Numbered from the stretch's first letter, positions 1-10,869 are shown. The stretch is 64,000 nucleotides of DNA from Aplectana chamaeleonis (GCA_029168955.1 JAPDOI010000376.1:457001-521000), one strand, 5' to 3'. The notes: generated by a model not told the origin, from the sequence alone. Program-made: numbers and translations.

Positions 1-419
1 GCGGCCGGCCGTGGGGTGTTGGCGGTATTAAAGGGCAACGAGTTTCGATCACGCGCGGCGATCTTCCGTCGCAGCCCCGTCCATTCACCAGACTAAACTG
101 ATTACGTAGACTCTAGACACATACGTTTCCACACATTGTCGCACATAACGGTACAAAGATCCTATCAGGGATTTGCTAGCACTGTTCCTCTTTTCCGTCT
201 TTCGGTGATTCTAGCGTTCCATTTTCCGGTATTTTGGGCTGGCTAAAAATCGCAAGGTTTTCAAAAATTTCAGCTCTACACCATTCGGTCATTCTGGCGT
301 CCGTTATCCATTTCCGACCGAAATCTCTTGTCTGTGTCCGTTTTCAGTTAACAGGACGGAAAACTTTATCCGCTTATCCCTAGTACCGATCATAAAGTCC
401 TCTGAGAAAATTTGCATTG
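1..419. other. No recognisable feature
   Basis: I see no coding exon, structured RNA or clear repeat boundary here. The short open frames on the minus strand run straight into the GC-rich repeat that follows and look like chance reading frames. Confidence 0.5.
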
Positions 420-665
420 ACCGTGGCGGGACGGCACCGCAACCCGAAACCGTGCCGGGCCAATGTAGCAACGGCACAGTGATCCGAGCCCGTGCCGCGA
501 CACTGTAGCAACGGCTCCGCAATCTTGGAAGAGTTCTTCTTGTCCGCAACAGTAAAGCAACGGCACCGCTATCATGAACGGTACGCCGATAGCGAAGCGT
601 GGGCCTCGCAACAGTTTCGGGCCGGCTTCGCGATATCGCAGCAACGCCACCGCTACAGTGGCTGA
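420..665. repeat. GC-rich degenerate repeat (GCGGCAC family), copy 1
   Basis: Short imperfect repeats with the theme CGGCAC-CG-AAC / GTAGCAACGG recur every 20-30 bases. The same style of sequence (CCGCAGCGGCACTA, CGGAGCCG) appears at 8510-8705, 47800-47925, 48140-48300 and 50695-50955, so this is a dispersed family. It creates spurious arginine-rich open frames. Its function is unknown. Confidence 0.5.
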
Positions 666-985
666 CATGAAAAAAGTAGTAAAGCGAAAGATTACGTCCT
701 AATGTGTTTATCACATGCACAGCCGGTATAAAAGGTGCCTCATCTCACTCGAGTCCTCATTCGGCATTCTGATGCCGGCCCTGGAAGGTGCCTTCGAGTC
801 CCTCTCTGGAGGCCAGCCTATGTTTGACCGTTGGGGGTTAGGGGATCCCACTGCTGGGGGTGGGGCGGTTTTCGCCGCGGTCCGCAGCGAGGGTGGTTCC
901 TCACCGCAGACCTTGGCGGATGTTAAGCTCTTGTCCGGACCTAGGCGGGGCTTTCTCTGGGGGGGGAGGCAGATTCAGGCACCGT
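657..985 (+). repeat. Dispersed TATA-containing repeat, copy 1
   Basis: A roughly 330-bp unit begins near GACATGAAAAAA and contains a TATA box in the context CCGGTATAAAA (728-738). It continues with CGAGTCCTCATTCGGCATTC and a downstream block rich in CGCCGCGGTC. The same order of blocks is found at 9619-10265 (split by an insertion) and 42024-42345. The TATA plus conserved downstream block resembles the promoter part of a solo LTR or a Pol II-driven nonautonomous element. No terminal repeats or target duplication were resolved. Confidence 0.6.
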
Positions 986-1417
986 CGCGGCCCGAATCAG
1001 GCACCGTCGAGATAGGGTTGAGGTAATTCCAGAACGGGTTTGGGAGCCGTCGCGTCCTAGTTGAGACACCGACGCGGGGTTGATGCAATGGCATAACTGG
1101 TGGAGGGACTCTGGATAGACGCTACCCTGCAGGCACCCATTAGGAGCCTTCAAGGAAGGGTTGGTCTGCCGCCGGTGAAAATTTTCTCAGAGTCTTCACT
1201 ACATGCGACCTCTAGCTTTCTGTCAGGGAAGGAGCAGATGATGAAGTCAGTTTAAACGTTTTTAGTCGTCTTGACCGTTCTACCTTTACCTTACCAACCA
1301 TACGGCCGCTTGTTCCGTGTTCCGCGGTGTACTAAAAACTGTAAGGGATTTATTTATTTATTTAGGGACGTACACAAATAGCATACGTGTATACAACCAA
1401 CGAAAGATCAAATATGA

Positions 1418-1859
1418 TTCTGTAAAAAAGAGGTCTCCCAAGCAAATGTGGTTTGGTTCGCGTTACAAACGTTTCAACAAAAAGGGAACAATAGGAAAGT
1501 GGAATGAGGAGAGTCTACAAAAAATAAACAATATCCTCTAAAAACTTTTTCTTTGTCGAAACTTCTGAACAGCGGAAACAAACCGTTGCGGTTCTGTATG
1601 AGGAAGCGATATATACATATTTTATCGGCACTCACATAATCAAAGTCCTTTATGGAGCCAAAAACGCTTCCTCATAGAGAACCGCAACGGTTTGTTTCCG
1701 CTGTTTAGAAGTTTCGACAAAGAAAAGAGTTTTTAGAGGATATTGTTCATTTTTTGTACACTCTCCTCATTCCACTTTACTATTGTTCCCTTTTTGTTGC
1801 AACGTTTGTAACGCGAACCAAACCACATTTGCTTGGGAGACCCCTTTTTTACAGAATTG
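1418..1859. mobile_element. Foldback (inverted-repeat) element
   Basis: Two arms of about 185 bp (1418-1605 and 1670-1859) are near-perfect reverse complements around a spacer of about 65 bp. Matching landmarks are TCTCCCAAGC on the left and GCTTGGGAGA on the right. The 74-codon open frame at 1317-1541 lies mostly in the left arm and is not a gene. No target duplication was identified. Confidence 0.75.
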
Positions 1860-2135
1860 TTCACTTTTTCTTGATATTACGCAGTAATATCCCATGCAAG
1901 AATTTCGAATAAAAACCTCTTCATCTCCCCGTTAGATCAGTCCTCTTTCTGTGGTCACAAGAATCAATTACCCAAACTGTTATAAAACTATGTATCTCAG
2001 AAAAATCACCCGATGTAGCTGACTAGATCGATGCTCACATGATAATATTAGCTAAGAAATGAATGATATCCATGATATCGTTCCACATAATTCATTCATA
2101 TTGATCGCGTCAGCCACAGCTGGCTACACCGGGTG

Positions 2136-2320
2136 TTATTTGCTACCTTCATGTTTTTCATACGTATCGAATGGGTCGGCCACGGTGATTTTCTCAACCA
2201 ACTCTGACAGGGGTCTTAGGCCCCGGTGATAAATGGTCGCTAAGACGTAGCCAGCCCGGTCGATAATTATGAAAGCCTGCTGGCCTACTGCCGGATGCAG
2301 AATCTGCCCGTAAAACCTCA
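2136..2320 (-). CDS. Candidate single exon, unknown product
   Basis: On the minus strand this stretch translates into about 55 residues with ordinary amino-acid composition, for example QAFIIIDRAGYVLATIY and LVEKITVADPFDTYEKHE. It is bounded upstream by a possible acceptor (GACTGTGAG) and downstream by a possible donor (GAAG|GTAGCA), after which the frame closes with TAA. I recognise no family. It could be one exon of a host gene, an exon left behind by repeat insertions, or a chance frame. No neighbouring exon was found. Confidence 0.25.
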
Positions 2321-2879
2321 CAGTCAGAAACTACCTTCCATTCCATTTGGACACTTTCACATTAGTGGAACAAAGCAGTTTTCCATACTTATTATTTCGT
2401 TTCCTCCGCCCCATTCCTTCACAGAACAGCCGCTTCGATTCCATGAATTTGATATGAAAAAGCTCTGCTGAGCTGCGAATGGAGATAGCTCTAACAATTT
2501 GTTTTTAAATTTGGATGCTGATAAGCAAGTACCATTTATTGCAGAAAAAACCGGTAGGCTGGTGAAGAAGAATTAGGGAACACTCAAAATGGGGTTGTGT
2601 GAATAGCCTAAGCGCGTTACGAAACTGGAAAGCAGCCTGGCGACATGACCTACATAGTATTTCAAGCTTTCTGCACGCTATGCTTGTCATCAGCACGCTT
2701 TAAAAAAAGTTTTGCAAGGTGTTCTCGGACTCCTTCGCAAATTCCGATGCATCCAGCACACTATCTCAGACGACTAGCGCAAAGCTCAAGACTCTTGCTC
2801 ATTCTTTTGGGTAACCTGCACAATTTTCCGGATGACCAGCAACGGGTCCCGAGCACCTGCCCACTCTCCGGGTTTCCAC

Positions 2880-3418
2880 GAAGTCCCGATGACGTCAGCA
2901 TAAGCTCGAAGCACTTTTCACGATCTCCCGATGACGTCATCAGGAGCCCGAAGCACTTTTCACGATGTCCCGATGACGTCATCAGGAGCCCGAAGCACTT
3001 TTCGCGATGTCCCGATGACGTCATCAGAAGCCCGAAGCACTTCTCGCGATGTCCAGATGACGTCATCAGAATCCCGAAGCACTTCTGACGACGTCCTGAT
3101 GACGTCTCAGGAGCCAGAAGCACTTTTCACGATGTCCCGATGACGTCATCAGAAGCCCGAAGCATTTTTCACGATCTCCCAATGACGTCATCAGGAGCCC
3201 GAAGCACTTCTGACGACGTCCTGATGACGTCATCAGGAGCCAGAAGCACTTTTCACGATGTCCAGATGACGTCATCAGGAGCCCGAAGCACTTTTCACGA
3301 CGTCCTGATGACGTCATCAGGAGCCCTAGGCACTTTTCACGACGTCCCGATGACGTCATCAGAAGCCCGAAGCACTTTTCGCGATGTCCCGATGACGTCA
3401 TCAGAAGCCCCACTCACC
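2880..3418. repeat. 42-bp tandem array with a CRE-type palindrome in each unit
   Basis: About 13 head-to-tail units of 42 bp are present. Nearly every unit contains the palindrome TGACGTCA (first at about 2889, then every 42 bp), followed by a block like GGAGCCCGAAGCAC and then TTTTCACGA. TGACGTCA is the known consensus site for CREB/ATF bZIP factors. Because 42 is divisible by 3, both strands show long open frames of repeating 14-mers. These frames are a consequence of the period, not evidence of coding. Unit length and the ACTTTTCACGACGTCC block suggest distant kinship with the other 42-bp arrays in the window. Confidence 0.9.
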
Positions 3419-3723
3419 TACAAATCGATCACTTACCAGCCTACGTACCCCCTACCAACTTACCTGTCTACCAAGTTGATTGCCTGCAACCATTGGCAGT
3501 GGCTATTAGCAGTGAGGACTGAAAAACGTGACGGCCTACGGCCCACGGCCTACGGCGCACACCATGAAATTTTCTTAAGCTTTCGGGATCACAACTTTGT
3601 TATTTGAGAACCGATTTTGTTGAAATTCGGATAGCAGGTGTATTTTGGACCCCTTCGCTTATATCCAGAAGGAAATCTTCAGAAATTTTGTTTCAAAGAT
3701 TCTATAAACTATTTTATAAAATT

Positions 3724-4830
3724 CTAAGTGATCACAAGGCCTAGGCAAAACCAAACCTCTCCAGCGGCTTCGCGGCTGGAGCGATAACCATGGACACAAA
3801 TCATCCTGCGAGGCGCAGCTGTGGGATGGTATAGAATTATATGAAATGAATTTAAAAAATGAAAGACCAAAATTAAAACAGAAAAAGGACAAAAAAAAAC
3901 GACGTAATAGACGAGAAATGTCACGAGGAAGCTTATGGACAAACCTTTTTTCTGAACCAGTTTTTTAAATGCGCTAAGATTTAAGAAAAGTGCACCACGG
4001 GCTAACAGCGTATTCATTGTGGAGATCACCCTATTACAGAAAAACTTTGACCTGGCCTGTGTTCTAGAAAACACAATTCTTAGCTTGTGGCTGGCGCCCC
4101 TGGTTCTAGAAGGAGAAATAGTAAAACATTGAGCAGATTTCAGACCAACTTTTCCAGTGAGAATTTTGTACGACATTATGATGTCATTCCTTTTTCGTCT
4201 ATTTTCGAGACTGGGTAAGCCTAGAAGCTTACGCCTCTCAACTCCATTGGGAATGAAGCGGTAATCGAAACTACTAGTGCAGAGGATAAGCTTTCTTCTG
4301 AAGTTATTCTGCACACTCTCCAATAGAGCAATGTCCTTTTTTAGATGAGGGTTGAAAACAGTGGTGCCACACTCGACTATTGGACGTATGTACGATTTGT
4401 AGGCCTTGACAAGAATAAGAGGATTTCTAGATTTTAGAGCCTTGAAAAGATTGTAGGTTCGGTGGATAGCTTTAGTGACAATGTTCTTATAGTGACACCT
4501 GAAGCTCAATTTATCGGTCAGCGTGAAACCTAAATCTCTAACTTGTTCGACCCGGATTTCGGGCGAAAGTAAAACCCGCTGTGAACCATGGACAGTTTGG
4601 TCATTCAATGCATCAAGAATTACCTCAAATGTGCCGGCCACACACTTCTGCATTGCGCTTCTGGCCGCATCGTCAGGTGCGCTAGACTCACTGCAAAAAA
4701 CCACTTTACAAGTACTAAAATAATTGTTGGCAAGCGCAACATCGCATCGAGCTGCGGCCGTAGTAGTGCCTACAGATTGATTTATGTTGTTTGGTAAAAA
4801 GGTGTAACAACCAGGGGCCGGATTCACCAA
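3724..4830 (-). pseudogene. CR1-like LINE reverse transcriptase, 5'-truncated fragment
   Basis: The minus-strand frame encodes the C-terminal part of a CR1-like non-LTR reverse transcriptase. Diagnostic stretches are QVRDLGFTLTDKLSF (with the conserved DLGF), SYIRPIVECGTTVFNP, LLESVQNNFRRKL and NDIIMSYKILTGKV, in the same order as in the longer LINE at 26766-28475. The palm motifs (F-A-D-D) are missing, so the copy cannot make a working enzyme. The first 90 or so residues do not match the expected upstream region, suggesting an internal deletion or a foreign 5' junction. The last 70 residues (hydrophobic, past about 3950) are probably 3' UTR read-through. Confidence 0.8.
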
Positions 4831-5698
4831 CGCTAAAACCGTGGTTTTAGGGTATAATTTACTCCGCGGGGTAATTTTTTGCGATTCATCAAAAAATAAA
4901 CCCCAACTTTCGGGGTATATTTGGGAGTATCCGATACCCGGCCGAAGGAGTATCCGATACTATCAACTCGACAAGAGCGCTCCATCTCCAAACATGCCGA
5001 CTTCAATCATTATGGATTTTTTTTTGTCGCTTTCCCACATTGTTTCAATTTGTTTGCTAATTGAGTTGCTTGCTCCTTCTTTATCTTCCACTTGTTCAAT
5101 GCAAAGGCCTCGATTTTAAGAAAAAAAGGTCGATAAGGAAGAAATCAAATTTGGATTCTTTACAAATTATTTAAATTTTTGGTTTTAAATCACATTATAT
5201 CTTCTCAATGCTTACCTCATTCATTCTGGCACCTTCTCGAGCTCTCGATATATCTTCGAGTCACTTTCTTGGTATAATGGAGATGCTAAATTTTTTTCTA
5301 GCCTACAAATAAATTTTTTTAATTAGTTTTTTGTTTTACTAATTTATAAATCTGCTCATAAGTCAAACACTAGCATACGTTTTCTTCGATCAGAGCGATT
5401 CCGTAGTAAGTTGGGCTTGCTTCCGAGATTGCTACGGAAGATTTGCGCGTAATGGTGCGCTTGTTGTGTTTGACTACACCATGCAATTAATCCGACGCCT
5501 AGTTGCGATTACAAGTGCCTCTAAATGGATTCAGCCCTGCACAACACGTACGTAATTGTACGCCTGCAGGGGTATCCGATACTCTCGCGGGGTAAATGTT
5601 GATGAATCACTCTTGGGGTTTATTTTGGGGTATGGAGTGGAGTTAATTAACCTCGGGGTATAAATTACCCTAAATTTCGTTGATGAATCCGGCCCCAG
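4812..5698. mobile_element. DNA element with GGGGCCGGATTCA terminal inverted repeats
   Basis: The element starts CAGGGGCCGGATTCACCAAC and ends with the reverse complement of a closely similar terminus, CTGGGGCCGGATTCATCAAC. Subterminal blocks (GGGTATAATTTACTCCGCGG, GTATCCGATAC, AATAAACCCCA) also recur inverted. It has no ORF with recognisable transposase. A compact 217-bp relative lies at 6703-6919 in the opposite orientation. The terminal CAGGG resembles hAT elements, but I could not find a convincing 8-bp target duplication. Confidence 0.75.
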
Positions 5699-5764
5699 TA
5701 TTAGACCCATCAAAAAACGAGATATCGCTGCTTTTGTTTATCTCACCCAGAAAATATTACAATT

Positions 5765-5939
5765 AGCTCCGTGGCTTGTTACCTCAATAAAAAACAATCG
5801 AATTCAAGGCGCGGCGGTTTAAATCTCAGCTGCGACTGGCTTGTAACTATCAGCCAGCCGTTGGTGATTTAAACCGCCGCGCCAGCTGCGGTTTGAATTT
5901 AAATGTTTTTTTTTCTTGAGGAAACAAGCCACGGACCAA
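5765..5939. mobile_element. Palindromic MITE (CCGTGGCTTGTT termini)
   Basis: The left end CTCCGTGGCTTGTTACCTCA is mirrored on the right by TGAGGAAACAAGCCACGGAC. The inner block GGCGCGGCGGTTTAAAT is mirrored by ATTTAAACCGCCGCGCC. The total is about 175 bp with no coding capacity. Confidence 0.75.
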
Positions 5940-6015
5940 ACCATAAACACAACTGGAAGCATTCTTATCTTTCAACTATCAATTGAAACCTAGCAAGCAG
6001 ACCTCAGAAACTCAA

Positions 6016-6220
6016 CGGGTCCGACTGCAGATTTCTGTCGGGTCTAGCCCCTTTCCGTTTTCGCCCCTATCTTTTTCCAGCTGAGACGAGGTGGTGGAGA
6101 AGTAAAATTTATTCTCCCCCATGTCTTCTCACTTTGGAGCACGTGGAGGAACAATGCTAAAGGGTCCGACCCGACAGAAATCTGGGGATGGACCCCGTTC
6201 GAGCTGGGGTCGGACCCGGC
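6016..6220. repeat. Small inverted repeat (GGGTCCGAC hairpin)
   Basis: CAGATTTCTGTCGGGTC near 6024 is reversed as GACCCGACAGAAATCTG near 6167, and GGGTCCGAC / GTCGGACCC motifs flank both arms. It may be a short MITE; its ends were not resolved. Confidence 0.5.
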
Positions 6221-6251
6221 GAATGTCTGAGACAGCGCAATTTTACACGTA

Positions 6252-6490
6252 CAGTTGACCGCGATGTTAAAAGGACATGGTGCGGTTGCGGACTCGCACT
6301 AAAACTACGGTAGAATCTGGCACTTTGCCAGATTTCGTCATCGATCGGCGGAGAACCGTCGTCTCTCTGCTCACGAGAATATCAGCTGTGGCGCCGATCA
6401 GTGACGAAATCTGGCAAAGTGCCAGATTCTACCGTACTTTTAGTGCGAGTCCGCATCCGCACCATGTCCTTTTAACATTGCGGTCAACTG
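6252..6490. mobile_element. Tc1/mariner-type MITE with TA target duplication
   Basis: The 239-bp element has terminal inverted repeats of about 100 bp starting CAGTTGACCGC. It is flanked by TA on both sides (6250-6251 and 6491-6492). The arms contain GGACATGGTGCGG and AGAATCTGGCACTTTGCCAG in mirrored order, with few mismatches. TA flanks and a CAGT start are typical of Tc1/mariner-mobilised MITEs. A truncated relative lies at 11763-11830. It carries no ORF. Confidence 0.85.
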
Positions 6491-6702
6491 TACGCGTTTT
6501 AAATAGTTTAGACTTCGCTTGCACACATCAACTCGGAAAAAATCGGTCACGAAGGATGGGGTAGTGCTTGTCCCAGACCTCAAAACGTTTTGTGCTCGTA
6601 GCCATAAATTCTTTTCAAACTGACAGGACAAGTACGGTCTAGATTTGGGACCAAATCACATAATCATCCAAATAATATTCGAATAATTCGAGGATTTAAA
6701 AT

Positions 6703-6919
6703 CTGGGCCGGATTCATCAACGAAATTTGGGGCAATTTATACCTCGAGTTTAATTAACTCCACTCCATACCCCAAAATAAACCCCAAATGTATGTATCGG
6801 ATACTCCCATATATACCCCGAAAATTGGGGTTTATTTTTTGATGAATCGCAAAAACTTACCCCGCGGAGTGAATTATACCCTAAAACCACGGTTTTATCG
6901 TTGATGAATCCGGCCCCTG
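6703..6919. mobile_element. Compact MITE of the GGGGCCGGATTCA family
   Basis: This 217-bp element has the same outer termini and subterminal blocks (AATAAACCCCA, TATCGGATACTCCC, CCGCGGAGTGAATTATACC) as the 887-bp element at 4812-5698, but in the opposite orientation and without the central 670 bp. It looks like an internally deleted derivative. Confidence 0.8.
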
Positions 6920-7345
6920 ATCAAACGAATGATTCGAGAAACTGAATTACTCGCTTTTACGGAATTCGACTCATTTCCAAAATTGAATTATTCCTTTTTT
7001 CTCGAATACTCACCTGATTCAGGATTTTGACTTATTCGATTTTTCGAATTTTGCATTCATTCGGGAATTCGTGATAATCGGTTTTTTGGGAAGGTTAAAA
7101 CAATTTATGACGCGAATATAGGGCCGATTTCGGACGCGGCATTCGCATATTCAGCTACCAATTAATGAGTTCACTATATCCGTGAATTATTCAGCATTTG
7201 CTCAAAAATTCGAGTATTTGGATGAAATTCTGAATATTCGCTCAAATGGAATAGAAGAGTTTCTCAAATTCGTAATTTATTGAAAACGAGGGACCTTATC
7301 CGGATTATTCCAATCACTCGGATATTTTAAAAAGTTTTTACTTGG
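6920..7345. repeat. AT-rich TTCGAA/ATTCGG-rich dispersed repeat
   Basis: No coding. Repeated words such as ATTCGAGTATT, TTATTCG and AATTCG fill this stretch. Similar sequence occurs at 6650-6700, 10640-10870, 30230-30430 and 30830-30900, including a shared CATTCATTCGG motif. Confidence 0.45.
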
Positions 7346-7390
7346 AGAATTATAGTGGAGCCCACCAAGAGTGTCTCATTTACTTATCAA

Positions 7391-7560
7391 CTCAGACAAA
7401 CCATCGCTTGGAGCGACACCGGCTCCTCCCAATTATGACGTCATCGCCCGGACAGCGGCCGAGGGCGAACTGGCACCGGGGTCCCTGTCCGGTGCCAGTT
7501 CGTACCTCGGCCGCTGTCCGGTCGCTTTCAGGGCAACAGCGGTGCCAACTCCAGAGATAG
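7391..7560. repeat. CAGACAAACCATCGCT family, copy 1
   Basis: It starts at CAGACAAACCATCGCT and contains a GC-rich imperfect hairpin (GTCCCTGTCCGGTGCC and CAGCGGCCGAGG / CCTCGGCCGCTG). Related copies are at 10320-10496, 33670-33840 and 35965-36100, the second and fourth in reverse orientation. No target duplication was resolved. Confidence 0.6.
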
Positions 7561-7569
7561 TGATAAACT

Positions 7570-7845
7570 GTGGGATCTCAGTGGCAGTGCGCCGGATAAA
7601 GTGTGCGGGACCCCACTGACAATGCGCCGGACGCCGTACAAAGTGTACGGGACCCAATTGACGGTGCGCCGGACGCCGGGTAAAGTGTGCGGGACCCCAA
7701 TGGGAATACGTCAGACGCCGTAAAACGTATGCGGGACCCAAGAGGGGTGCGTCAGACGCCAAAAAATGTGCGGGACCCAAATGGGAATACATCAGACGCC
7801 GTGAAAAAGTGTGCAGGATGTCATGAAGTGTTTGCAGGCCAAGCC
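7570..7845. repeat. Short 42-bp tandem array, reverse orientation
   Basis: Six or seven degenerate units contain GTGCGGGACCC, then a variable stretch, then CAGACGCCGTAAA or CGGACGCCGTA. The core is the reverse complement of GGGTCCCGCAC...ACGGCGTC, the signature of the 13-15 kb array. Confidence 0.75.
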
Positions 7846-8509
7846 GAGCCGTCACGGCGCCCTTGCACAATCGGTTTCCGTTTTTTTTTTCTTGTCTTTT
7901 CGCTTTCTGTGACTACTCAGGCAGGCATATCGGATCACCTGGCGAATTTCTGTCTTATTTCGCCTTCCCGATCACAGCCACTGCGATTTCCCCGAGCTTA
8001 AAGGCAGAGTCCGGGCAGAATTTCGATTCTGAGATTTTCCGCTGAATCTGTGCTCATGGTACAGGTAGTCCGAAGGAACATGCGAAAACTGCGTTACAAC
8101 CGGTCTTCTTCAAGTTATTCCAGCCACTTCCGTTAGCCGATGATCCAGAAAAGTCAGAAAAGTTTTGAAAAAATCCGCTTATCCCTGGAAGCACACGCGA
8201 GAGAACTATGGGACCTCGGCTTGGTACAGAATGTGCATATTATAGAATTCGGGTAAGTGCGGCCGAATGTGCTCAAAAAACTCAGAAGCTCAAAACTCAA
8301 AAAGCTTCTAAAGCTCAAAAAATTATTCTAAACTTTCCCCCAGAAAAAAATTTAAAACTTTGTCAACATAAACGCTTATAAGACTGAGGAGGATGAATGT
8401 GTCAGTGTTTCCCTAAGAGAGGTAATAAATTTTGAGAAAAGCAAGAGACCCGCTTTTGTTCCAACAGAACTGAAAGACGAAGACGAGTGGATGAGAAGCG
8501 TGGCAAGCC
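7846..8509. other. No recognisable gene; one MITE-like terminus
   Basis: Nothing coding was recognised. A TTAAAGGCAGAGTCCGGGC sequence at 7998 matches the outer terminus of the TTAA MITE superfamily, but I found no partner terminus, so it may be a truncated copy. Confidence 0.4.
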
Positions 8510-8705
8510 GGGTTGAGTTGATCGATAAGTGGCATGGCTGGTTTCAGCGGCACTGTGAATTTGCCGCAGTAGCTCCGCAGTAGTACCGCAATCATTGCGG
8601 CGCTATTGCGGTATTTGACACAAGTGTGAGCCCACTGCATCGTCATTGCGGTATGACTGCGGAACAATTGGGACTGCGGCACGGTTGCGGCACTACAGTG
8701 GCCAG
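8510..8705. repeat. GC-rich degenerate repeat (GCGGCAC family), copy 2
   Basis: Repeated words CAGCGGCACTG, CCGCAATCATTGCGG, ATTGCGGTA and TTGCGGCACTACAGTGGC form imperfect hairpins. It is related in style to 420-665 and the 47.8-50.9 kb blocks. Confidence 0.45.
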
Positions 8706-9097
8706 TTCTCCCAGGGTATGGGGTGCTGAAGGCTAATATAATGGCCATTTGCGTTCTTTTCGGAAGTTTATGTTAGGTTTCTTTGAATAAATTATACTTT
8801 TCCCACCAAGAGCTAGTTATCTTACGAATGGCTGAAAGAGGACCATATATTCCTGTTCAGATCCCCAAATAACCCCCTCCTTAATGAAAATTTGGGCCAA
8901 AATTGTCTGAGTTTCTGAAATTCAGAAAATTAAATTTGTTGTCGTTTTCGCTCTAACCAGGTGCATTAATGACATTAAGCAAACTTCAAATTGTTTCTTT
9001 TTATCTCTCCCACGACTATTTGTTTCGAACATCCAGTTTATGCCGAGATCAGCCCCTAGTTAATGGAAATACGGAAATATACCACTGCTTATTTCCG

Positions 9098-9579
9098 TTA
9101 AAGGCACAGTCCAACCTCAAAGTCGAAATTTTGCTTTCCTGCTTATCTTAAAGAAAATTTTACGCTAATCACAAAAGTGTCTCCAGAATCGCTCAGAAAA
9201 CACTACGAACGGAGTTATGGCCCCTCAAAAATTCTGAATTTGAACGGCGAGAAGTTCGCGGACGAGTTGTCTCGGGCCCGTTTTTTCTCGTTATTCGCAG
9301 CCATCGTTTTGAAGCAGGTCACAAAATAAAGCCAGACCGAAAACAATTGGAAGAACATAGATTTGGAAAACAACCGGCCGCGATTCTCTTCCCTATCGCG
9401 ACCGGAAGCTTGTCGGTGGGCGTTACCCATTTTTTCTTCCATGGGGGCGGAGTCGACATTTCCCTTGCTTTTTCTCGCTTATTTGAGCGAATTGAGATTT
9501 TGCGCTTGGCAGCGTTGCTATTCACGACTACCGGAGTATAATATCAAAAATTAACCCTGAGCTTGGACTGGGCCTTTAA
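9098..9579. mobile_element. TTAA-flanked MITE (TTAAAGGCACAGTCCAACC)
   Basis: The 482-bp element runs from TTAA (9098) plus AGGCACAGTCCAACCTC to GAGCTTGGACTGGGCCT plus TTAA (9576). TTAA target duplication is the hallmark of piggyBac-type transposition. Interior open frames on both strands reflect weak inverted symmetry (TGGAAGAACATAG, CCATGGGGGCGGAG) and are not genes. It belongs to a superfamily with at least six other copies in the window. Confidence 0.85.
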
Positions 9580-9618
9580 GTCCGTTACCCATCATCCGAG
9601 TTGAAGAGTGCGTGGTGC

Positions 9619-10265
9619 AGTGGCAGACATGAAAAAACATGGTAAAGCGAATTATCACGTCCTAATGTGTTTATCACATGCACAGCCGGTATAAAATGTG
9701 CCTCATCTCACTCGAGTCCTCATTCGGCATTCTAGTGCCGGCCATGGAAGGTGACTTGGAGTCCCTCTCCGGAGGCCATGGGTCGTATTCGCCAGTAACC
9801 CGCCGGGTAGTCGAAGGGTAAATGAGGTGAAATTTCAGTACAAAACGCGCGCTCCACGGCCACCTCTCGCCTCCCTTGGCTTCCCTCGCGACCGCCGGAA
9901 TTTTTCGAATAGCATAGCTGAAGAATGGCCGCTTCGCGATGGAATCTTTATCTTTTTGCAGTGATATCGATACGTAACACAGTTTGCATTTCCATTTTAC
10001 ATGGTGTAAGATGGGTTGATCTGCTCCTCTGTCCAGCGCGGTATCATCCCTTCCGCTTCCCTTCGACTACCCTCGGCGGGTTGTTGGCGAATACGACCCC
10101 AGCATATTTTTGGACGTTGGGGGAATACGGGATCCTCACAGCTGGGGGGGGGGCGGATTTCGCCGCGGTCTACAGGGAGGGTGGTTCCTCACCGCAGACC
10201 TCGGCGAAGGTTACGCCATTGTTGCGGACAGAGGCGGGGATTTCTCTGCTGTGGACCGCGACAAT
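9619..10265 (+). repeat. Dispersed TATA-containing repeat, copy 2 (interrupted)
   Basis: Blocks matching copy 1 are found at 9619-9779 (AGACATGAAAAAA, CCGGTATAAAA, CCTCTCCGGAGGCCA) and resume at about 10101-10265 (GGACGTTGGGG, TTTCGCCGCGGTC, TTCCTCACCGCAGACC). The 321-bp MITE at 9780-10100 separates the halves, so this repeat was present first. Confidence 0.7.
9780..10100. mobile_element. MITE with GGGTCGTATTCGCC termini, copy 1
   Basis: It begins GGGTCGTATTCGCCAG and ends CTGGCGAATACGACCC-like (TTGGCGAATACGACCCC). A second copy in reverse orientation lies at 29735-30056. Both contain the inner landmarks CTTTATCTTTTTGCAGTGAT and ATCTTACACC. No transposase. The 144-codon frame at 9925-10359 spans the element and its host repeat and is not a gene. 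Confidence 0.85.
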
Positions 10266-10319
10266 CACGCACCTCTCGAGAAGAGGCGGATATAAAGAAA
10301 AACTAGGGGGAAATTTCGA

Positions 10320-10496
10320 ATATCGCCCGGACAGCCACCGCAGTGCCAAGTGCGACTGAATATTGCTCCTAGCGGGACTGCGGTCGCTCGGAGAACGGCT
10401 GCTGTGGCCCGAGTAAATGACTAATTTTCGCTAGGAGCGGACAGACAGCGTCGCTCGAGTCGCTCTCCGGTCCCGCTCCGAGCGATGGTTTGCCTG
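10320..10496. repeat. CAGACAAACCATCGCT family, copy 2 (reverse)
   Basis: It ends with GAGCGATGGTTTGCCTGAG, the reverse complement of the copy-1 start. The interior (CTGTGGCCCGAGTAAATGAC, GAGTCGCTCTCCGGTCCC) is nearly identical to 35965-36100. Confidence 0.65.
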
Positions 10497-10689
10497 AGAA
10501 TGAGAAGCGGTCGATTGGAGATCAATGAACATGAAACTCGTTGTAGCACAACCGCTCTCGCTTAATCGGTATCGAGGGTGCTGGTATGGGATTCATGCAC
10601 ATTGATCCCCAGCCGACCGCTGCTTATTGATAAGTATTTGAGACACTATTGGTGGACTCTACTATACTCATTCGGCAATTTTGAAAAGG

Positions 10690-10850
10690 ACTTAATCGAA
10701 TTCAATCATTCATTCGGAATTTTAGGAAGGGCCATATTCGAAAAATTCAAATCATTCATTCGGAATTTTAGGAAGGGCCATATTCGAAAAATTCAATCAT
10801 TCAAGAAATTTGAAAAAGGATTATCCGAATTATTCATTCATTCGAGATGT
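10690..10850 (+). repeat. Tandem duplication of about 51 bp
   Basis: The block ATTCATTCGGAATTTTAGG with AAGGGCCATATTCGAAAAAT is present twice in a row, with degenerate third copies on either side. It sits in the AT-rich TTCGAA-type repeat. Confidence 0.7.
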
Positions 10851-10869
10851 TAAAATATATGATATGCGA

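Noticed and set aside
2761..3607. Repeating MTSSGARSTFHDVP-type ORFs
   Set aside because: 42-bp CRE array, open on both strands.
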